DNA of 64,000 bases from Rhodobacteraceae bacterium LMO-JJ12 (GCA_021555075.1 JAKGBX010000001.1:2294001-2358000), one strand, 5' to 3'; shown: positions 17,226-26,437, counted from the first letter of the stretch. Made by a program: numbers and translations. Notes: generated by a model from the sequence alone, not told the origin.

Positions 17226-18844
17226 CCCAATCGCTCCAATATAGCACCTGTATCAAGCCCGCGCACAGCACCGTAAACCCGTCCGCGCCCCGCCACTTCA
17301 AGGCGCGTTGCGGCATAGCCATCGCCGACTGCGCCGGGGGCAAAGCGTAGCAAGACCGACGCGGTGAGCAGCGTTGCCAGGCTTTCGACGAACCAACGCG
17401 CCTCTGCCTCGTCGGGTAGCCCTGGCCAACGCTCCATATGCGCGGCCAGTGCCGCATCATAGGTCCGGCTGACGCCCTTGGCGGCGGCAAATTCTGCGCG
17501 CAAGGCGTCTGCAGCCGCGCCATCGCGAGACAGCGCGCGCAGCACATCAAGGCAGATCACGTTGCCCGAGCCCTCCCAGATTGAATTCAGAGGTGTTTCG
17601 CGAAACAGCATCGGCAGCGGCGTGTCATCGGTGTAACCCACCCCGCCGAGACACTCCATCGCCTCGTAAACCACGCTCGGGCAGAGTTTGTTGCCAAGGA
17701 ATTTCGCCAACGCCACAGCGATGCGCGAAAACGCGCGATCCGTCTCGGTTGCGCCATCAAACGCGCGCGCGATACGAAAGGCCAGCGCCGCTGCGCCTTC
17801 GAAATCAAGCGCCAGATCGGCCAGAACGCTGCGCATCATCGGCTGATCGATCAGTCGCCGCTGAAACGCGCGCCGCCCTTCAACCCACCATTTCGCCTCG
17901 GCCAGCGCGCCACGCATCAACCCGGCAGGCGCCACCGAGGTCGAGAGCCGCGTGTGATGCACCATCTCGATGATGGTCTTCACACCCTTGCCCTCGTCGC
18001 CCAGCCGCCAGGCGATCGCGTCGTGATACTCGATCTCGGAGCTGGCATTGGCCTTGTTGCCAAGCTTCTCCTTCAACCGCATGACATGAATGGTGTTGCG
18101 TTCGCCGCTCAGCCAGCGTGGCACCAGAAAACAGGTCAATCCCCCCGGCGCCTGCGCCAGTGTCAAGAACCCGTCGCTCATCGGGGCCGAACAAAACCAT
18201 TTATGCCCACGCAGCCGATAGGCGTCGCCATCGGGTGTTGCCAGCGTGGAATTGGCGCGCACATCCGAGCCGCCCTGTTTCTCGGTCATCGCCATGCCCA
18301 GCGTCACGCCGCGTTTGTCGTTCACCGGCGCGCGCGCGGTGTCATAGGCACGCGCCGTCAGTTTGGGCACCCAATCCGCCGCCAGCCCGGTATCGGCAGC
18401 CAGCGCAGGGACGGCCGCGAATGTCATCACCATCGGACAGGTCACACCAGGTTCGATCTGGCTGGTCATGTAGCACATCGCGGTATGTGCGCTGTGGCCA
18501 CCCGGCGTGCCGTCCCAGGGTGCGGCAGAAAACCCGGCCTCAAGCCCGGCCTGCATCAGGGTGTGATAGGCCGGGTGAAAGCGCACCTCGTCGAGCCTGC
18601 GCCCGGAGCGATCAAAGCTGACCAATTCGGGCGGGTGGCGGTTGGCTGCGCGGCCCGCTTCGCGCATCTCCTCGCTCCCCATAAGGGCACCATATTCGGC
18701 CAGCGGCGCCGGGGCCGCATCTGACAATGCCATGTGGTCACGCAGCACCGGATCGCTGATCCAGAGATCGGCGCCGCTTGCGGGCATGGGCTGATTTTCA
18801 ACCTCATGGGTGGGCAAATCGCTGTGCGGTGCGGAATGTGTCAT
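17222..18844 (-). CDS. AidB-like acyl-CoA dehydrogenase family protein
   Basis: A 540-residue flavoprotein of the acyl-CoA dehydrogenase superfamily. The AidB subgroup is indicated by MAMTEKQGGSDVRANSTLA, by the C-terminal ECLGGVGYTDDTPLPMLFRE with IWEGSGN, and by the long N-terminal domain (AidB is about 540 aa). AidB in E. coli belongs to the alkylation response, but most alphaproteobacterial relatives are uncharacterised and may be genuine dehydrogenases, for example of isovaleryl-CoA-like substrates. The co-translated thioesterase favours an acyl-CoA role here. It is divergent from ftsB. Confidence 0.88.
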   Translation of the reverse strand: MTHSAPHSDLPTHEVENQPMPASGADLWISDPVLRDHMALSDAAPAPLAEYGALMGSEEMREAGRAANRHPPELVSFDRSGRRLDEVRFHPAYHTLMQAGLEAGFSAAPWDGTPGGHSAHTAMCYMTSQIEPGVTCPMVMTFAAVPALAADTGLAADWVPKLTARAYDTARAPVNDKRGVTLGMAMTEKQGGSDVRANSTLATPDGDAYRLRGHKWFCSAPMSDGFLTLAQAPGGLTCFLVPRWLSGERNTIHVMRLKEKLGNKANASSEIEYHDAIAWRLGDEGKGVKTIIEMVHHTRLSTSVAPAGLMRGALAEAKWWVEGRRAFQRRLIDQPMMRSVLADLALDFEGAAALAFRIARAFDGATETDRAFSRIAVALAKFLGNKLCPSVVYEAMECLGGVGYTDDTPLPMLFRETPLNSIWEGSGNVICLDVLRALSRDGAAADALRAEFAAAKGVSRTYDAALAAHMERWPGLPDEAEARWFVESLATLLTASVLLRFAPGAVGDGYAATRLEVAGRGRVYGAVRGLDTGAILERLG

Positions 18845-19002
18845 TTTGGTCTCTCCCTTCGGCGCAATCAGAACAAATCGGCGCGCGCCGCAAAAGGGGG
18901 ATTCACAAGCCAGCCCCCCTGTGGCAGTGTTTTCCTTGCGTCACAACGACGCGAGACGAGGCAAACGAGGGCGAAAACGCCCCGAGACGGCAGACGGAAA
19001 CA

Positions 19003-19311
19003 ATGGCAGGTTTTGCACGGGGATATCGGCCCGCATTGGGTGGCATGGCGTTTTTCGGCGTCTCGCTGTTGCTTGGCCTCTATTTCACATTTGCCGCCGT
19101 GCAGGGTGATTACGGCCTGTTTCGCCGTGCCGAGATCGACGCCCAGAGCCGCGTTCTGACCATCAAGCTTGAAGCGCTTGAGGCCCAGGTTGCGCGGATG
19201 GAAAACCTGACACATCGGTTATCGGACAGCTATCTCGATCTTGACCTGCTGGACCAACAGGCGCGTGACGTACTCGGGCTGATCCGCGCGGATGAGATCG
19301 TAATCCGCTAA
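19003..19311 (+). CDS. ftsB: FtsB/DivIC-type septum formation initiator
   Basis: A 102-residue bitopic membrane protein: a short cytosolic N-terminus, one transmembrane helix (about residues 10-32), then a periplasmic coiled coil (IKLEALEAQVARMENLTHRL) and the conserved acidic end LDLLDQQARDVLGLI. This is the FtsB/DivIC layout for the FtsQLB complex. The ATG at 19003 gives the typical length; the longer in-frame extension upstream is not family-like. Position directly before pdhA is typical for alphaproteobacteria. Confidence 0.9.
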   Translation: MAGFARGYRPALGGMAFFGVSLLLGLYFTFAAVQGDYGLFRRAEIDAQSRVLTIKLEALEAQVARMENLTHRLSDSYLDLDLLDQQARDVLGLIRADEIVIR

Positions 19312-19439
19312 CCGCGCGCCCCGGCACCAAGCTTTGCCCCCCGGCCTATCGGTCAGTTTTCGCACGCAAGCAATCGTTGCCGGACGCAAGTCGCACGACA
19401 GCCAAGTGCAGCTCTCGCGGCCCGGCAAATTTCACTCGC

Positions 19440-19481
19440 ATGACGTAGCGGAATACTGTAATATATAGTTTAACGTTAAAC
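19440..19481 (+). promoter_or_regulatory. Candidate pdh promoter with 14-bp palindromic operator
   Basis: An AT-rich patch 30 bp before pdhA holds ATGACG (19440-19445), an 18-bp gap and TATAGT (19464-19469) as weak -35/-10 candidates. They overlap the perfect palindrome GTTTAACGTTAAAC (19468-19481). A repressor bound there would block initiation. The protein is unknown. Confidence 0.45.
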
Positions 19482-19510
19482 CACTTTCACCTGCAGGGAG
19501 GCGAGATTTC

Positions 19511-20527
19511 ATGGCCGCCAAAAAACCATCCAAGAAATCAAACACTTCCGGCGACGAGCTTAAAGCCTATTACCGTGACATGCTGTTGATCCGGCGATTC
19601 GAGGAAAAGGCCGGCCAACTCTATGGCATGGGGCTGATCGGCGGGTTCTGCCATCTCTATATCGGTCAGGAGGCGGTTGTTGTGGGTCTGGAGGCCTGTG
19701 CCGAGGAAGGCGACAAGCGCATCACCTCGTATCGCGATCACGGCCACATGCTGGCCTGTGGCATGGAAGCAAGCGGCGTCATGGCCGAATTGACCGGGCG
19801 CGAGGGCGGCTATTCCAAGGGCAAGGGTGGCTCGATGCACATGTTCTCCAAGGAGAAGCATTTCTATGGCGGCCATGGCATTGTTGCAGCACAGGTGCCG
19901 CTTGGCGCGGGGCTGGCTTTTGCCGACAAGTATCTCGACAACAAGCGTGTCACCTTCACCTATTTCGGCGATGGCGCGGCGAACCAGGGTCAGGTCTATG
20001 AGACGTTCAACATGGCCGCGCTTTGGGATTTGCCGGTCGTGTTCGTGATCGAGAACAACAAATACGCCATGGGCACGTCGCAACAGCGCTCAACCTCGTC
20101 GGCCGATATCCACACCCGTGGCGAAGCTTTCGGCATCCCCGGTGAGACGGTCGATGGCATGGATGTGCTGGCGGTCAAGGCCGCCGGGCAGAAGGCGGTG
20201 GATCACTGCCGTTCTGGCAAAGGCCCCTACATTCTCGAAGTGATGACCTATCGTTATCGCGGCCACTCGATGTCTGACCCGGCGAAATACCGCACCCGCG
20301 AAGAGGTTCAGAAGATACGCGAGAAATCCGACGCCATCGAGCATGTGCGCGATCTGTTGCTGACCGGCAAACACGCCACCGAGGATGATCTCAAGGCGAT
20401 CGACAAGGAGATCAAGGCGATCATCAACGACGCCGCCGAATTTGCCCGCGAAAGCCCCGAACCGGCGCTCGAAGAGCTTTGGACTGACATTTACGCCGAT
20501 CAAGCCCCGCAGGAAGCGACGGCCTGA
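19511..20527 (+). CDS. pdhA: Pyruvate dehydrogenase E1 component, alpha subunit
   Basis: A 338-residue ThDP-dependent E1-alpha that decarboxylates pyruvate together with PdhB. The thiamine diphosphate motif GDGAANQGQVYETFNMAALW...NNKYAMG is intact. YRDHGHMLACG and the phosphorylation-loop-like YRYRGHSMSDPAKYRTREEV are also present. A lysine-rich N-terminal tail (KKPSKKS) precedes the domain. GGGAGGCGAG precedes the ATG. Its stop codon overlaps the start of a VOC gene, not of pdhB. Confidence 0.97.
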   Translation: MAAKKPSKKSNTSGDELKAYYRDMLLIRRFEEKAGQLYGMGLIGGFCHLYIGQEAVVVGLEACAEEGDKRITSYRDHGHMLACGMEASGVMAELTGREGGYSKGKGGSMHMFSKEKHFYGGHGIVAAQVPLGAGLAFADKYLDNKRVTFTYFGDGAANQGQVYETFNMAALWDLPVVFVIENNKYAMGTSQQRSTSSADIHTRGEAFGIPGETVDGMDVLAVKAAGQKAVDHCRSGKGPYILEVMTYRYRGHSMSDPAKYRTREEVQKIREKSDAIEHVRDLLLTGKHATEDDLKAIDKEIKAIINDAAEFARESPEPALEELWTDIYADQAPQEATA

Positions 20528-20913
20528 TGCCACATTTCGAAGTTCATGTAACCGATGTCGATGCAGCCAAGGCGTTCTACGGTGCCCTGCTCGGCTGGAC
20601 GTTTGAACCGATGGCTGGCGCGGAGGACGCGGCCTATCATCTGATCAAAGGGAACGAAATCGGCGGCGACAACGCGCTGACCGGCGGCATGATGCGGCGG
20701 ATGGGCAATGCCCCTGATGCCGGCTCGCCAATCCGGGGCGGCACGATGACGTTTGAGGTCGCTGACTGCGATGAGCGATATGCTTGGGCATTGGCCAACG
20801 GTGGCGCCGAAGCCTTGCCACCACAGGATTATCCCGACATTGGCCGTTGTGCCTATGTTGAAGACGGACAGGGAAATGTCGTCGGATTGATTACACCCCA
20901 GGGAGATGCGTAA
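20527..20913 (+). CDS. VOC-superfamily protein inserted in the PDH operon
   Basis: A 128-residue glyoxalase/bleomycin-resistance-fold protein made of two beta-alpha-beta-beta-beta units. The first begins [26 protein letters not shown] and the second [23 protein letters not shown], ending [13 protein letters not shown]. Candidate metal ligands are His6 near the start and a C-terminal acidic residue. Its ATG overlaps the pdhA TGA (TGATG), and pdhB starts 2 bp after its stop, so it is fully embedded in the operon. I know no PDH-complex role for this family; a methylglyoxal- or dicarbonyl-handling function is speculative. Confidence 0.85.
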   Translation: MPHFEVHVTDVDAAKAFYGALLGWTFEPMAGAEDAAYHLIKGNEIGGDNALTGGMMRRMGNAPDAGSPIRGGTMTFEVADCDERYAWALANGGAEALPPQDYPDIGRCAYVEDGQGNVVGLITPQGDA

Positions 20914-20914
20914 T

Positions 20915-22297
20915 ATGCCAACCGAAATTCTCATGCCCGCGCTAAGCCCCACGATGGAAGAGGGCACATTGGCGAAATGGCTGGTGAAAGAAGGCGATAC
21001 AGTATCGTCCGGCGATATCATGGCCGAGATCGAAACCGACAAGGCAACGATGGAATTCGAAGCCGTCGATGAGGGCGTGATTGGCAAGATCCTGGTGGCC
21101 GAGGGCACCGAGGGCGTGAAGGTCAACACCGCCATCGCCGTGCTGCTGGACGAGGGCGAAAGCGCGGACGACATCAAGAGCGCGGCGGATGCCCCGGCAT
21201 CCGATGACGCCGCCGCGCCCGTCACCGCCCCAGCCGCCGCGCCCGTCACCGTAACCGACCGGCCCGACGAGACCCCCAAGCCAGATCGCTCGCCCGACTG
21301 GCCCGAAGGCACCGAGGTCAAGAAACAGACGGTGCGCGAAGCCCTGCGCGACGCGATGAGCGAAGAAATGCGCCGCGACGACACAGTTTTCCTGATGGGG
21401 GAAGAGGTCGCCGAATATCAGGGCGCCTACAAGATCAGCCAAGGCATGCTGGACGAATTTGGCCCCAAGCGCGTGATCGACACGCCGATTACCGAGCATG
21501 GTTTTACCGGTATCGGGGTCGGCGCGTCGTTCGCCGGCTTGCGCCCGATTGTCGAGTTCATGACGTTTAACTTCGCCATGCAAGCCATTGACCAGATTAT
21601 AAACTCTGCTGCAAAAACGCTCTATATGTCGGGCGGCCAAATGGGCGCGCCCATCGTTTTCCGTGGTGCCAACGGTGCCGCCGCAAGGGTTGGCGCGCAG
21701 CACTCACAGGATTACGCCGCTTGGTATTCCCAGGTGCCGGGCCTGCGCGTTGTGATGCCCTATTCGGCCTCCGACTACAAAGGCCTGATGAAAACCGCGA
21801 TCCGCGATCCCAACCCGGTGATCTTCCTTGAAAACGAAATCCTCTATGGCCGCAGCTTTGATGTGCCGGTGATCGAGGATTACACCGTGCCGTTTGGCAA
21901 GGCCCGCATCTGGCGCGAGGGGTCTGATGTCACCATCGTCAGCTTTGGAATTGGCATGCAATATGCGCTGGAAGCCGCTGAAAAGCTTGCAGAAGAGGGT
22001 ATCGAGGCCGAGGTGATCGACCTGCGCACTCTGCGCCCGATTGACTATGACACCGTGCTGGCAAGCGTGATGAAGACCAACCGCTGCATCACTGTGGAAG
22101 AGGGCTGGCCGGTCTGTTCGATCGGCAATCACATCTCGGCGACGATCATGCAGCGCGCGTTTGATTACCTCGACGCGCCGGTGATCAACTGCACCGGTAA
22201 GGATGTGCCGATGCCTTATGCCGCCAATCTCGAAAAACACGCGCTGTTGACCACCGACGAGGTGATCGAGGCCGTGAAACAAGTGACCTACCGCTAA
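20915..22297 (+). CDS. pdhB: Pyruvate dehydrogenase E1 component, beta subunit, with lipoyl domain
   Basis: A 460-residue E1-beta. Residues 1-80 are a biotinyl/lipoyl domain with the lipoylation lysine in [12 protein letters not shown]. An Ala/Pro-rich linker follows to about residue 125, then the transketolase-like domain ([32 protein letters not shown]) and C-terminal domain ([23 protein letters not shown]). A lipoyl domain on E1-beta is characteristic of many alphaproteobacteria. This domain is nearly identical to that of PdhC. The ATG at 20915 is preferred over 20906 because [17 protein letters not shown] is the universal start. Confidence 0.96.
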   Translation: MPTEILMPALSPTMEEGTLAKWLVKEGDTVSSGDIMAEIETDKATMEFEAVDEGVIGKILVAEGTEGVKVNTAIAVLLDEGESADDIKSAADAPASDDAAAPVTAPAAAPVTVTDRPDETPKPDRSPDWPEGTEVKKQTVREALRDAMSEEMRRDDTVFLMGEEVAEYQGAYKISQGMLDEFGPKRVIDTPITEHGFTGIGVGASFAGLRPIVEFMTFNFAMQAIDQIINSAAKTLYMSGGQMGAPIVFRGANGAAARVGAQHSQDYAAWYSQVPGLRVVMPYSASDYKGLMKTAIRDPNPVIFLENEILYGRSFDVPVIEDYTVPFGKARIWREGSDVTIVSFGIGMQYALEAAEKLAEEGIEAEVIDLRTLRPIDYDTVLASVMKTNRCITVEEGWPVCSIGNHISATIMQRAFDYLDAPVINCTGKDVPMPYAANLEKHALLTTDEVIEAVKQVTYR

Positions 22298-22310
22298 GGA
22301 GACCAAGGCG

Positions 22311-23612
22311 ATGCCCACAGAAATTCTCATGCCCGCCCTGTCTCCTACGATGGAAGAAGGCACGCTGGCGAAATGGCTGGTCAAGGAGGGCGACACCGTC
22401 TCGGCGGGCGATCTTCTGGCCGAAATCGAGACCGACAAGGCAACGATGGAGTTCGAAGCCGTCGACGAAGGCGTGATCGGCAAGATCCTGGTGAGCGAAG
22501 GCTCTGAGGGGGTGAAGGTCAACACCGCCATCGCCGTTTTGTTGGAAGAGGGCGAAAGCGCGGATGATATCGGTGACGCTGCGCCTGCCAAAGCGGCCGA
22601 GGCGAAAGCCGCACCGGCCAAGGAAGAGAAAAAAGCTGATTCCACGCCCGCGTCCCCTGCCCCCGCCGCGCCGCAAGGTGATGATGGCAAACGTCTTTTT
22701 GCCAGCCCGCTGGCGCGGCGCATCGCCGCCGACAAGGGGCTCGATCTGGCCCAGATCAAGGGCTCTGGCCCCAAGGGGCGCATCGTCAAAGCCGATGTGA
22801 TTGGCGATGTGCAGACCAGCGCGCCAGCCGCCGCCCCGGCAGCCTCTGCTTCCGCTCCCGCCGCCGCGCCGATGGCGCAGAGTGCGAGCGCCGAGGCGGT
22901 CGCGAAAATCTATGCCGACCGCGAGACCGAAGAAGTTCTTCTCAACGGGATGCGCAAGACCATTGCGGCGCGCCTGACCGAGGCCAAGCAGACCATCCCG
23001 CATTTCTATTTGCGCCGCGATATCAAGCTCGATGCGCTGATGAAATTCCGCAGTGATCTCAACAAGCAACTTGAATCGCGTGGCGTGAAGCTTTCGGTCA
23101 ATGACTTCATCATCAAGGCTTGCGCCCTTGCGCTTCAGGCCGTGCCCGATGCCAATGCCGTCTGGGCCGGGGACCGGATCATCAAGCTCAAGCCCTCGGA
23201 TGTTGCTGTGGCCGTCGCGATTGAGGGCGGGCTGTTCACGCCCGTGCTGAAAGACGCAGAAATGAAATCGCTTTCGGCGCTCTCGGCCGAGATGAAAGAC
23301 CTCGCCGCCCGCGCGCGCGACCGCAAGCTGGCACCGCATGAATACCAAGGTGGCAGCTTTGCCATTTCCAACCTCGGCATGTTCGGGATCGACAATTTCG
23401 ATGCGGTGATCAACCCGCCGCATGGTGCGATATTGGCCGTGGGTGCCGGTGTGAAGAAACCGGTGGTGGGAATGGACGGCGAAGTGACCACTGCAATCGT
23501 GATGTCAGTTACGCTCAGCGTTGATCACCGGGTGATTGATGGTGCATTGGGCGCAGAACTGCTCAAGGCGATCGTTGAAAACCTCGAAAACCCGATGCTT
23601 ATGCTCGCCTGA
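22311..23612 (+). CDS. pdhC: Pyruvate dehydrogenase E2 component (dihydrolipoamide acetyltransferase)
   Basis: A 433-residue acetyl-transferring core of the complex. It has an N-terminal lipoyl domain (residues 1-80, DKATMEF), an Ala/Pro linker, and a peripheral subunit-binding domain ([33 protein letters not shown] region, about 128-165). A second Ala/Pro linker leads to the catalytic domain, ending with [19 protein letters not shown], in which the HRxxDG histidine is catalytic. E3 is not encoded next door. A strong intrinsic terminator follows at 23660. Confidence 0.97.
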   Translation: MPTEILMPALSPTMEEGTLAKWLVKEGDTVSAGDLLAEIETDKATMEFEAVDEGVIGKILVSEGSEGVKVNTAIAVLLEEGESADDIGDAAPAKAAEAKAAPAKEEKKADSTPASPAPAAPQGDDGKRLFASPLARRIAADKGLDLAQIKGSGPKGRIVKADVIGDVQTSAPAAAPAASASAPAAAPMAQSASAEAVAKIYADRETEEVLLNGMRKTIAARLTEAKQTIPHFYLRRDIKLDALMKFRSDLNKQLESRGVKLSVNDFIIKACALALQAVPDANAVWAGDRIIKLKPSDVAVAVAIEGGLFTPVLKDAEMKSLSALSAEMKDLAARARDRKLAPHEYQGGSFAISNLGMFGIDNFDAVINPPHGAILAVGAGVKKPVVGMDGEVTTAIVMSVTLSVDHRVIDGALGAELLKAIVENLENPMLMLA

Positions 23613-23659
23613 TAATACGATTATATATCAACGTCTTAACCTTGCTTGATATCGAATAA

Positions 23660-23685
23660 CAGCCCGCCATGTGCGGGCTGTTTTT
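23660..23685 (+). terminator. Intrinsic terminator of the pdh operon
   Basis: CAGCCCGC / GCGGGCTG perfect 8-bp stem with a 5-nt loop followed directly by TTTTT, 47 bp after the pdhC stop. A textbook Rho-independent terminator. Confidence 0.92.
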
Positions 23686-23748
23686 GTATTACAAAGGTGC
23701 CCTGCCCCATCTTTCGATCAACACCGCGAAAGATCGAAGGACACCGCC

Positions 23749-23943
23749 ATGAAAGCGCTTTTCCAATCCGCCACGCTGCTCAGCGCCTTTGCTATTGCCG
23801 CAATCGCCCTGATGAACTTCCCCATCGGCGCCGCCGCCGGGGGCAAGACACATGGTTTCAACGCCCCGCCGCTGGTCTTGGTCGATCTTCTCACCAACGG
23901 CAAGAGCGATCCGCTCGGCAATGGCTGGATCGTGGTGAACTGA
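23749..23943 (+). CDS. Small exported or membrane-anchored protein
   Basis: A 64-residue ORF with AAGGA 7 bases before its ATG. It begins with a signal-peptide-like segment, MKALFQSATLLSAFAIAAIALMNF, followed by a short Gly-rich mature part (AAAGGKTHGFNAPPLVLVDLL). I do not recognise the family. It sits just after the pdh terminator and converges on the glycosyltransferase gene. The good ribosome site and codon pattern argue that it is real. Confidence 0.6.
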   Translation: MKALFQSATLLSAFAIAAIALMNFPIGAAAGGKTHGFNAPPLVLVDLLTNGKSDPLGNGWIVVN

Positions 23944-23959
23944 CAGCGGCGTTGCGCCT

Positions 23960-24835
23960 TCAGAACACCCCGAAGAACCGTTCGGGCAATTCAAATTGCA
24001 GATCATAATCGGGGCGATCGAATTCGAAGAAGCCAGTGTCGCCGCGCGCCCGGAAACTTGTGCGCATCTCGTCGCGATAGGGCGTCATGTCAAACCCTTC
24101 GACATTTTCCATATCCGCAAACGCCTCAAAGGTGGCGCGATCCTCGCCGCGCGCTTCGGCGAACCAGTGCCGCCCGATGGCAGTTTCCTTGACGCTTGCG
24201 CCGATCTCCTGCGTCACCGCGTTGCGCCGGTTCATCGCCTCGGAATACTCGGGGAAATCGCAGAACTTGAGGTGGAAGAGATAGAGGTCGTCGGGCGCTA
24301 TGAGCTTGCCATATTGGGTAAAATGTCCGCCGCGCGCAATCTTGGTGCCTACTGAAATCACACAGGGCTTGGAGTAGTGCGGTGCCAGACGCACGTGGCG
24401 GCGCGGCCCAAGAATGCGATCCGTCACCGCTTGGGGTTCCACATCAATCCGGTGAATCACCTCAAGACCTAGCGGTGTAAGCACCCTACGGATCGGCGTA
24501 TTACTCAGATATTCCAGAAGATTTTTGCCCGACGCCGGATCGACCACGACCAGTTCGTCAACATCGCCCACCACGATATGATCGTAGTAACTGCGCAGCC
24601 CCATCACGATATTATTGAGCAAACGCCAGCGTTTCATATCGAAATTCTTGTGCGCGTCACCCGGAATGCCAATGATGTTGCAGCCCGTGGCCAGATCAGC
24701 CACGCCCTGCCCGCGCCCGTGATTGATGATGTAGCAATTCTCGCGCCCCAACACCACGCCATAATGATGCAGCCAGGCGCGCAGGAAGAACAGATCATCC
24801 CGCACCATCGTCACAGCGGCCACTTTTGATTGCAT
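23960..24835 (-). CDS. Glycosyltransferase family 92/GT2-like protein
   Basis: A 291-residue predicted glycosyltransferase without transmembrane segments. The N-terminus KVAAVTMVRDDLFFLRAWLHHYGVVLG is the typical MVKDE.fl..Wl.hy opening of this group, and HIVVGDVDELVVVDP carries the DxD nucleotide-sugar/metal motif. The frame remains open upstream, but the ATG at 24835 gives the canonical opening. Roseobacter genomes encode many such proteins involved in surface polysaccharides. Donor and acceptor are unknown. Confidence 0.78.
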   Translation of the reverse strand: MQSKVAAVTMVRDDLFFLRAWLHHYGVVLGRENCYIINHGRGQGVADLATGCNIIGIPGDAHKNFDMKRWRLLNNIVMGLRSYYDHIVVGDVDELVVVDPASGKNLLEYLSNTPIRRVLTPLGLEVIHRIDVEPQAVTDRILGPRRHVRLAPHYSKPCVISVGTKIARGGHFTQYGKLIAPDDLYLFHLKFCDFPEYSEAMNRRNAVTQEIGASVKETAIGRHWFAEARGEDRATFEAFADMENVEGFDMTPYRDEMRTSFRARGDTGFFEFDRPDYDLQFELPERFFGVF

Positions 24836-24886
24836 CTGCTCACCATCTCGCTCTTGCGCCACGTGTCGACGCGTTTTGATGCAACC

Positions 24887-25001
24887 TAAAGCGTTTCGAG
24901 ATAAACTTGAATCATAAGTTTGCCTCGAAGCGCCCACAACATTGATGAGTTGTGCTGCGTTTCGACTTAACCCTGTCTCAGGTCTAAGTCGAAACGCTTT
25001 A
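24887..25001. repeat. 115-bp palindromic extragenic element
   Basis: The element is bounded by perfect 13-bp inverted repeats, TAAAGCGTTTCGA (24887-24899) and TCGAAACGCTTTA (24989-25001). Internally there are two hairpins. GCGTTTCGACTTA (24957-24969) pairs with TAAGTCGAAACGC (24985-24997). To its left, GCGTTTCGAG...AAACTT pairs with AAGTTT...CTCGAAGCGC. The repeated GCGTTTCGA core in alternating orientation suggests a MITE/REP-type mobile palindrome rather than a simple operator. Confidence 0.7.
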
Positions 25002-25095
25002 ACTGCTTTCCGCAACGCTGAGAATCGAAAAAACGGCTTTTGTCATGCGCCGCTTGCGGGCAGAATAGAGAAAACCCCAAAGGCGCGAGCAGCCG

Positions 25096-25869
25096 ATGTT
25101 ACCGAATGATTTCTCTGGGACCATGGCCAGCCGAGGCTGGTATCTCAAACGCGTCACCGACGTGCCGCTGAGCCAGTTTCAGGTGATCGGCGAACGCGCC
25201 ACCGCCACCAATATGGTGCGCAAGGTGATTGACAAGAATATCGACCTCTACCGCACAGAAGGCTTGGGCTGGAAACACAGCGCGCCGCATATGGTTGCCC
25301 TTCCCGCCGAGCTTCTGACCATCGTCGTCGTGCGCAACGCGGTGAGTTGGGCGCTTTCGATGCACAAGCGCCCCTGGCACGCCCATCCCGATTTGCAAAA
25401 GCTTGAATTTTCCGATTTCTTGCGTGCCGAATGGCGCAGCATCGTTGACCGGCCCAGCGACTTTGAAGAGATCCATCCAGAGCTTGTGCCGCTGGTCGAA
25501 GGCGCCGAGCTGCAATTTGATCGCCACCCGATCAGCGGCAAGCGTTTTGCCAACCTGTTCGAGCTTCGCGCCGTCAAGCAGGCAGCGCATCTTGGGATGC
25601 TCAACCGCGACTGCAATGTTCTCGTGGTCAAGGCAGAATTGGCTCAGATCGACCAGACCGGTTTTGCTGCCACGATGATCGAAGAGCTGGGGTTGCCGCT
25701 CAAGGGGCTACGCATCAAGCCGGTGACGAACCGTCTGGGCAATCGTTTCAGCCGCGCTGTGCCGGTGGCAACACCAACCGATCTTAGCGCCCAAGACCAT
25801 GCGTTCATGATGGAGCATCTCGATCTTGAGACCGAATCTGCGCTTGGCTATGACTACGCGCCCGACTGA
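25096..25869 (+). CDS. Sulfotransferase-like protein
   Basis: A 257-residue protein. FQVIGERATATNMVRKVIDKN resembles the N-terminal PAPS-binding P-loop-like motif of sulfotransferases, and LTIVVVRNAVSWALSMHKRPWH resembles the second (3'-phosphate) motif with Arg and Ser spaced as expected. Both motifs deviate from consensus, so this is a fold-level call. Its neighbour across the palindrome is a glycosyltransferase, so modification of a surface glycan is a reasonable inference. RBS support at the 25096 ATG is weak. Confidence 0.6.
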   Translation: MLPNDFSGTMASRGWYLKRVTDVPLSQFQVIGERATATNMVRKVIDKNIDLYRTEGLGWKHSAPHMVALPAELLTIVVVRNAVSWALSMHKRPWHAHPDLQKLEFSDFLRAEWRSIVDRPSDFEEIHPELVPLVEGAELQFDRHPISGKRFANLFELRAVKQAAHLGMLNRDCNVLVVKAELAQIDQTGFAATMIEELGLPLKGLRIKPVTNRLGNRFSRAVPVATPTDLSAQDHAFMMEHLDLETESALGYDYAPD

Positions 25870-26084
25870 GGGCGGGTAAACTCGCGGATCGTCTTGAACA
25901 CGATCAACAACCAAGGCGCGCCATGCATTACCAGATCGAAGATATCGACGGGCCGTGTCAGCGCGCCTTGCACCAACATCCTGAGCTTTTCCCAGATGTG
26001 CGGCTCGGGAAGGAACGGTGCCAGCCCAAGCGTGAGGGCCGCAATGATCAACAGGTTCCAGGGGAGATGATCGAAAATGCGCAT
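25854..26084 (-). CDS. Small two-TM membrane protein
   Basis: A 76-residue membrane protein with two hydrophobic segments, LPWNLLIIAALTLGLAPF and DLVMHGAPWLLIVFKTI, and a conserved-looking PEPHIWEKLRML linker. The ATG at 26084 is preferred over 26120, which lacks a ribosome site. Similar short proteins are often labelled RND-transporter-associated in databases, but I see no evidence of function. Its 3' end overlaps the sulfotransferase-like gene by 16 bp, tail to tail. Confidence 0.65.
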   Translation of the reverse strand: MRIFDHLPWNLLIIAALTLGLAPFLPEPHIWEKLRMLVQGALTRPVDIFDLVMHGAPWLLIVFKTIREFTRPQSGA

Positions 26085-26133
26085 GGGTTCGCCTTTTTCA
26101 TCTTTCAGCGGGCTGATCATTGAAGGGGGAAAG

Positions 26134-26210
26134 TGGCGCGGTTGACGGGGCTCGAACCCGCGACCCCCGGCGTGACAGGCCGGTACTCTAACCAGCTGAG
26201 CTACAACCGC
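26134..26210 (-). tRNA. tRNA-Asp (GTC)
   Basis: A 77-nt cloverleaf on the minus strand. The acceptor stem is GCGGTTG/CAACCGC with a G discriminator and an encoded CCA. The anticodon arm CCGGC-CTGTCAC-GCCGG reads GTC (Asp), and the T arm GTTCGAG is intact. It differs from the second copy by one D-arm base in the part compared. Confidence 0.97.
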
Positions 26211-26391
26211 GCGTGGGGGCTGAGATAGTGCAGGTGTCGGCAGAGGTCAATGCCGATTTGTCACGAATGTAGTCTGTCGCACGCCACGGTAACTGCGCAA
26301 TCTCACTCCTGCTTCCAGACAGCATCTGCCACCCGGATATTTCATGGAAATATCGCCGTTCTGTCGCATGTCGTTGCGTATATCAGAAACG

Positions 26392-26424
26392 AAAAAAGCG
26401 CCCCCGTTTCCGGGAGGCGCTTTT
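26392..26424 (-). terminator. Intrinsic terminator after the upstream tRNA-Asp
   Basis: On the minus strand AAAAGCGCC / GGCGCTTTT closes a stem that is followed by a T-run (plus-strand A tract 26392-26397). It lies just 3' of the tRNA at 26438-26514, so the two tRNA-Asp genes probably have separate transcripts. Confidence 0.8.
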
Positions 26425-26437
26425 ATCAAGGCAGCGG

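Noticed and set aside
22185-23423. 412-codon antisense frame over pdhC
   Set aside because: Shadow of the E2 gene; no ribosome site or recognisable domain.
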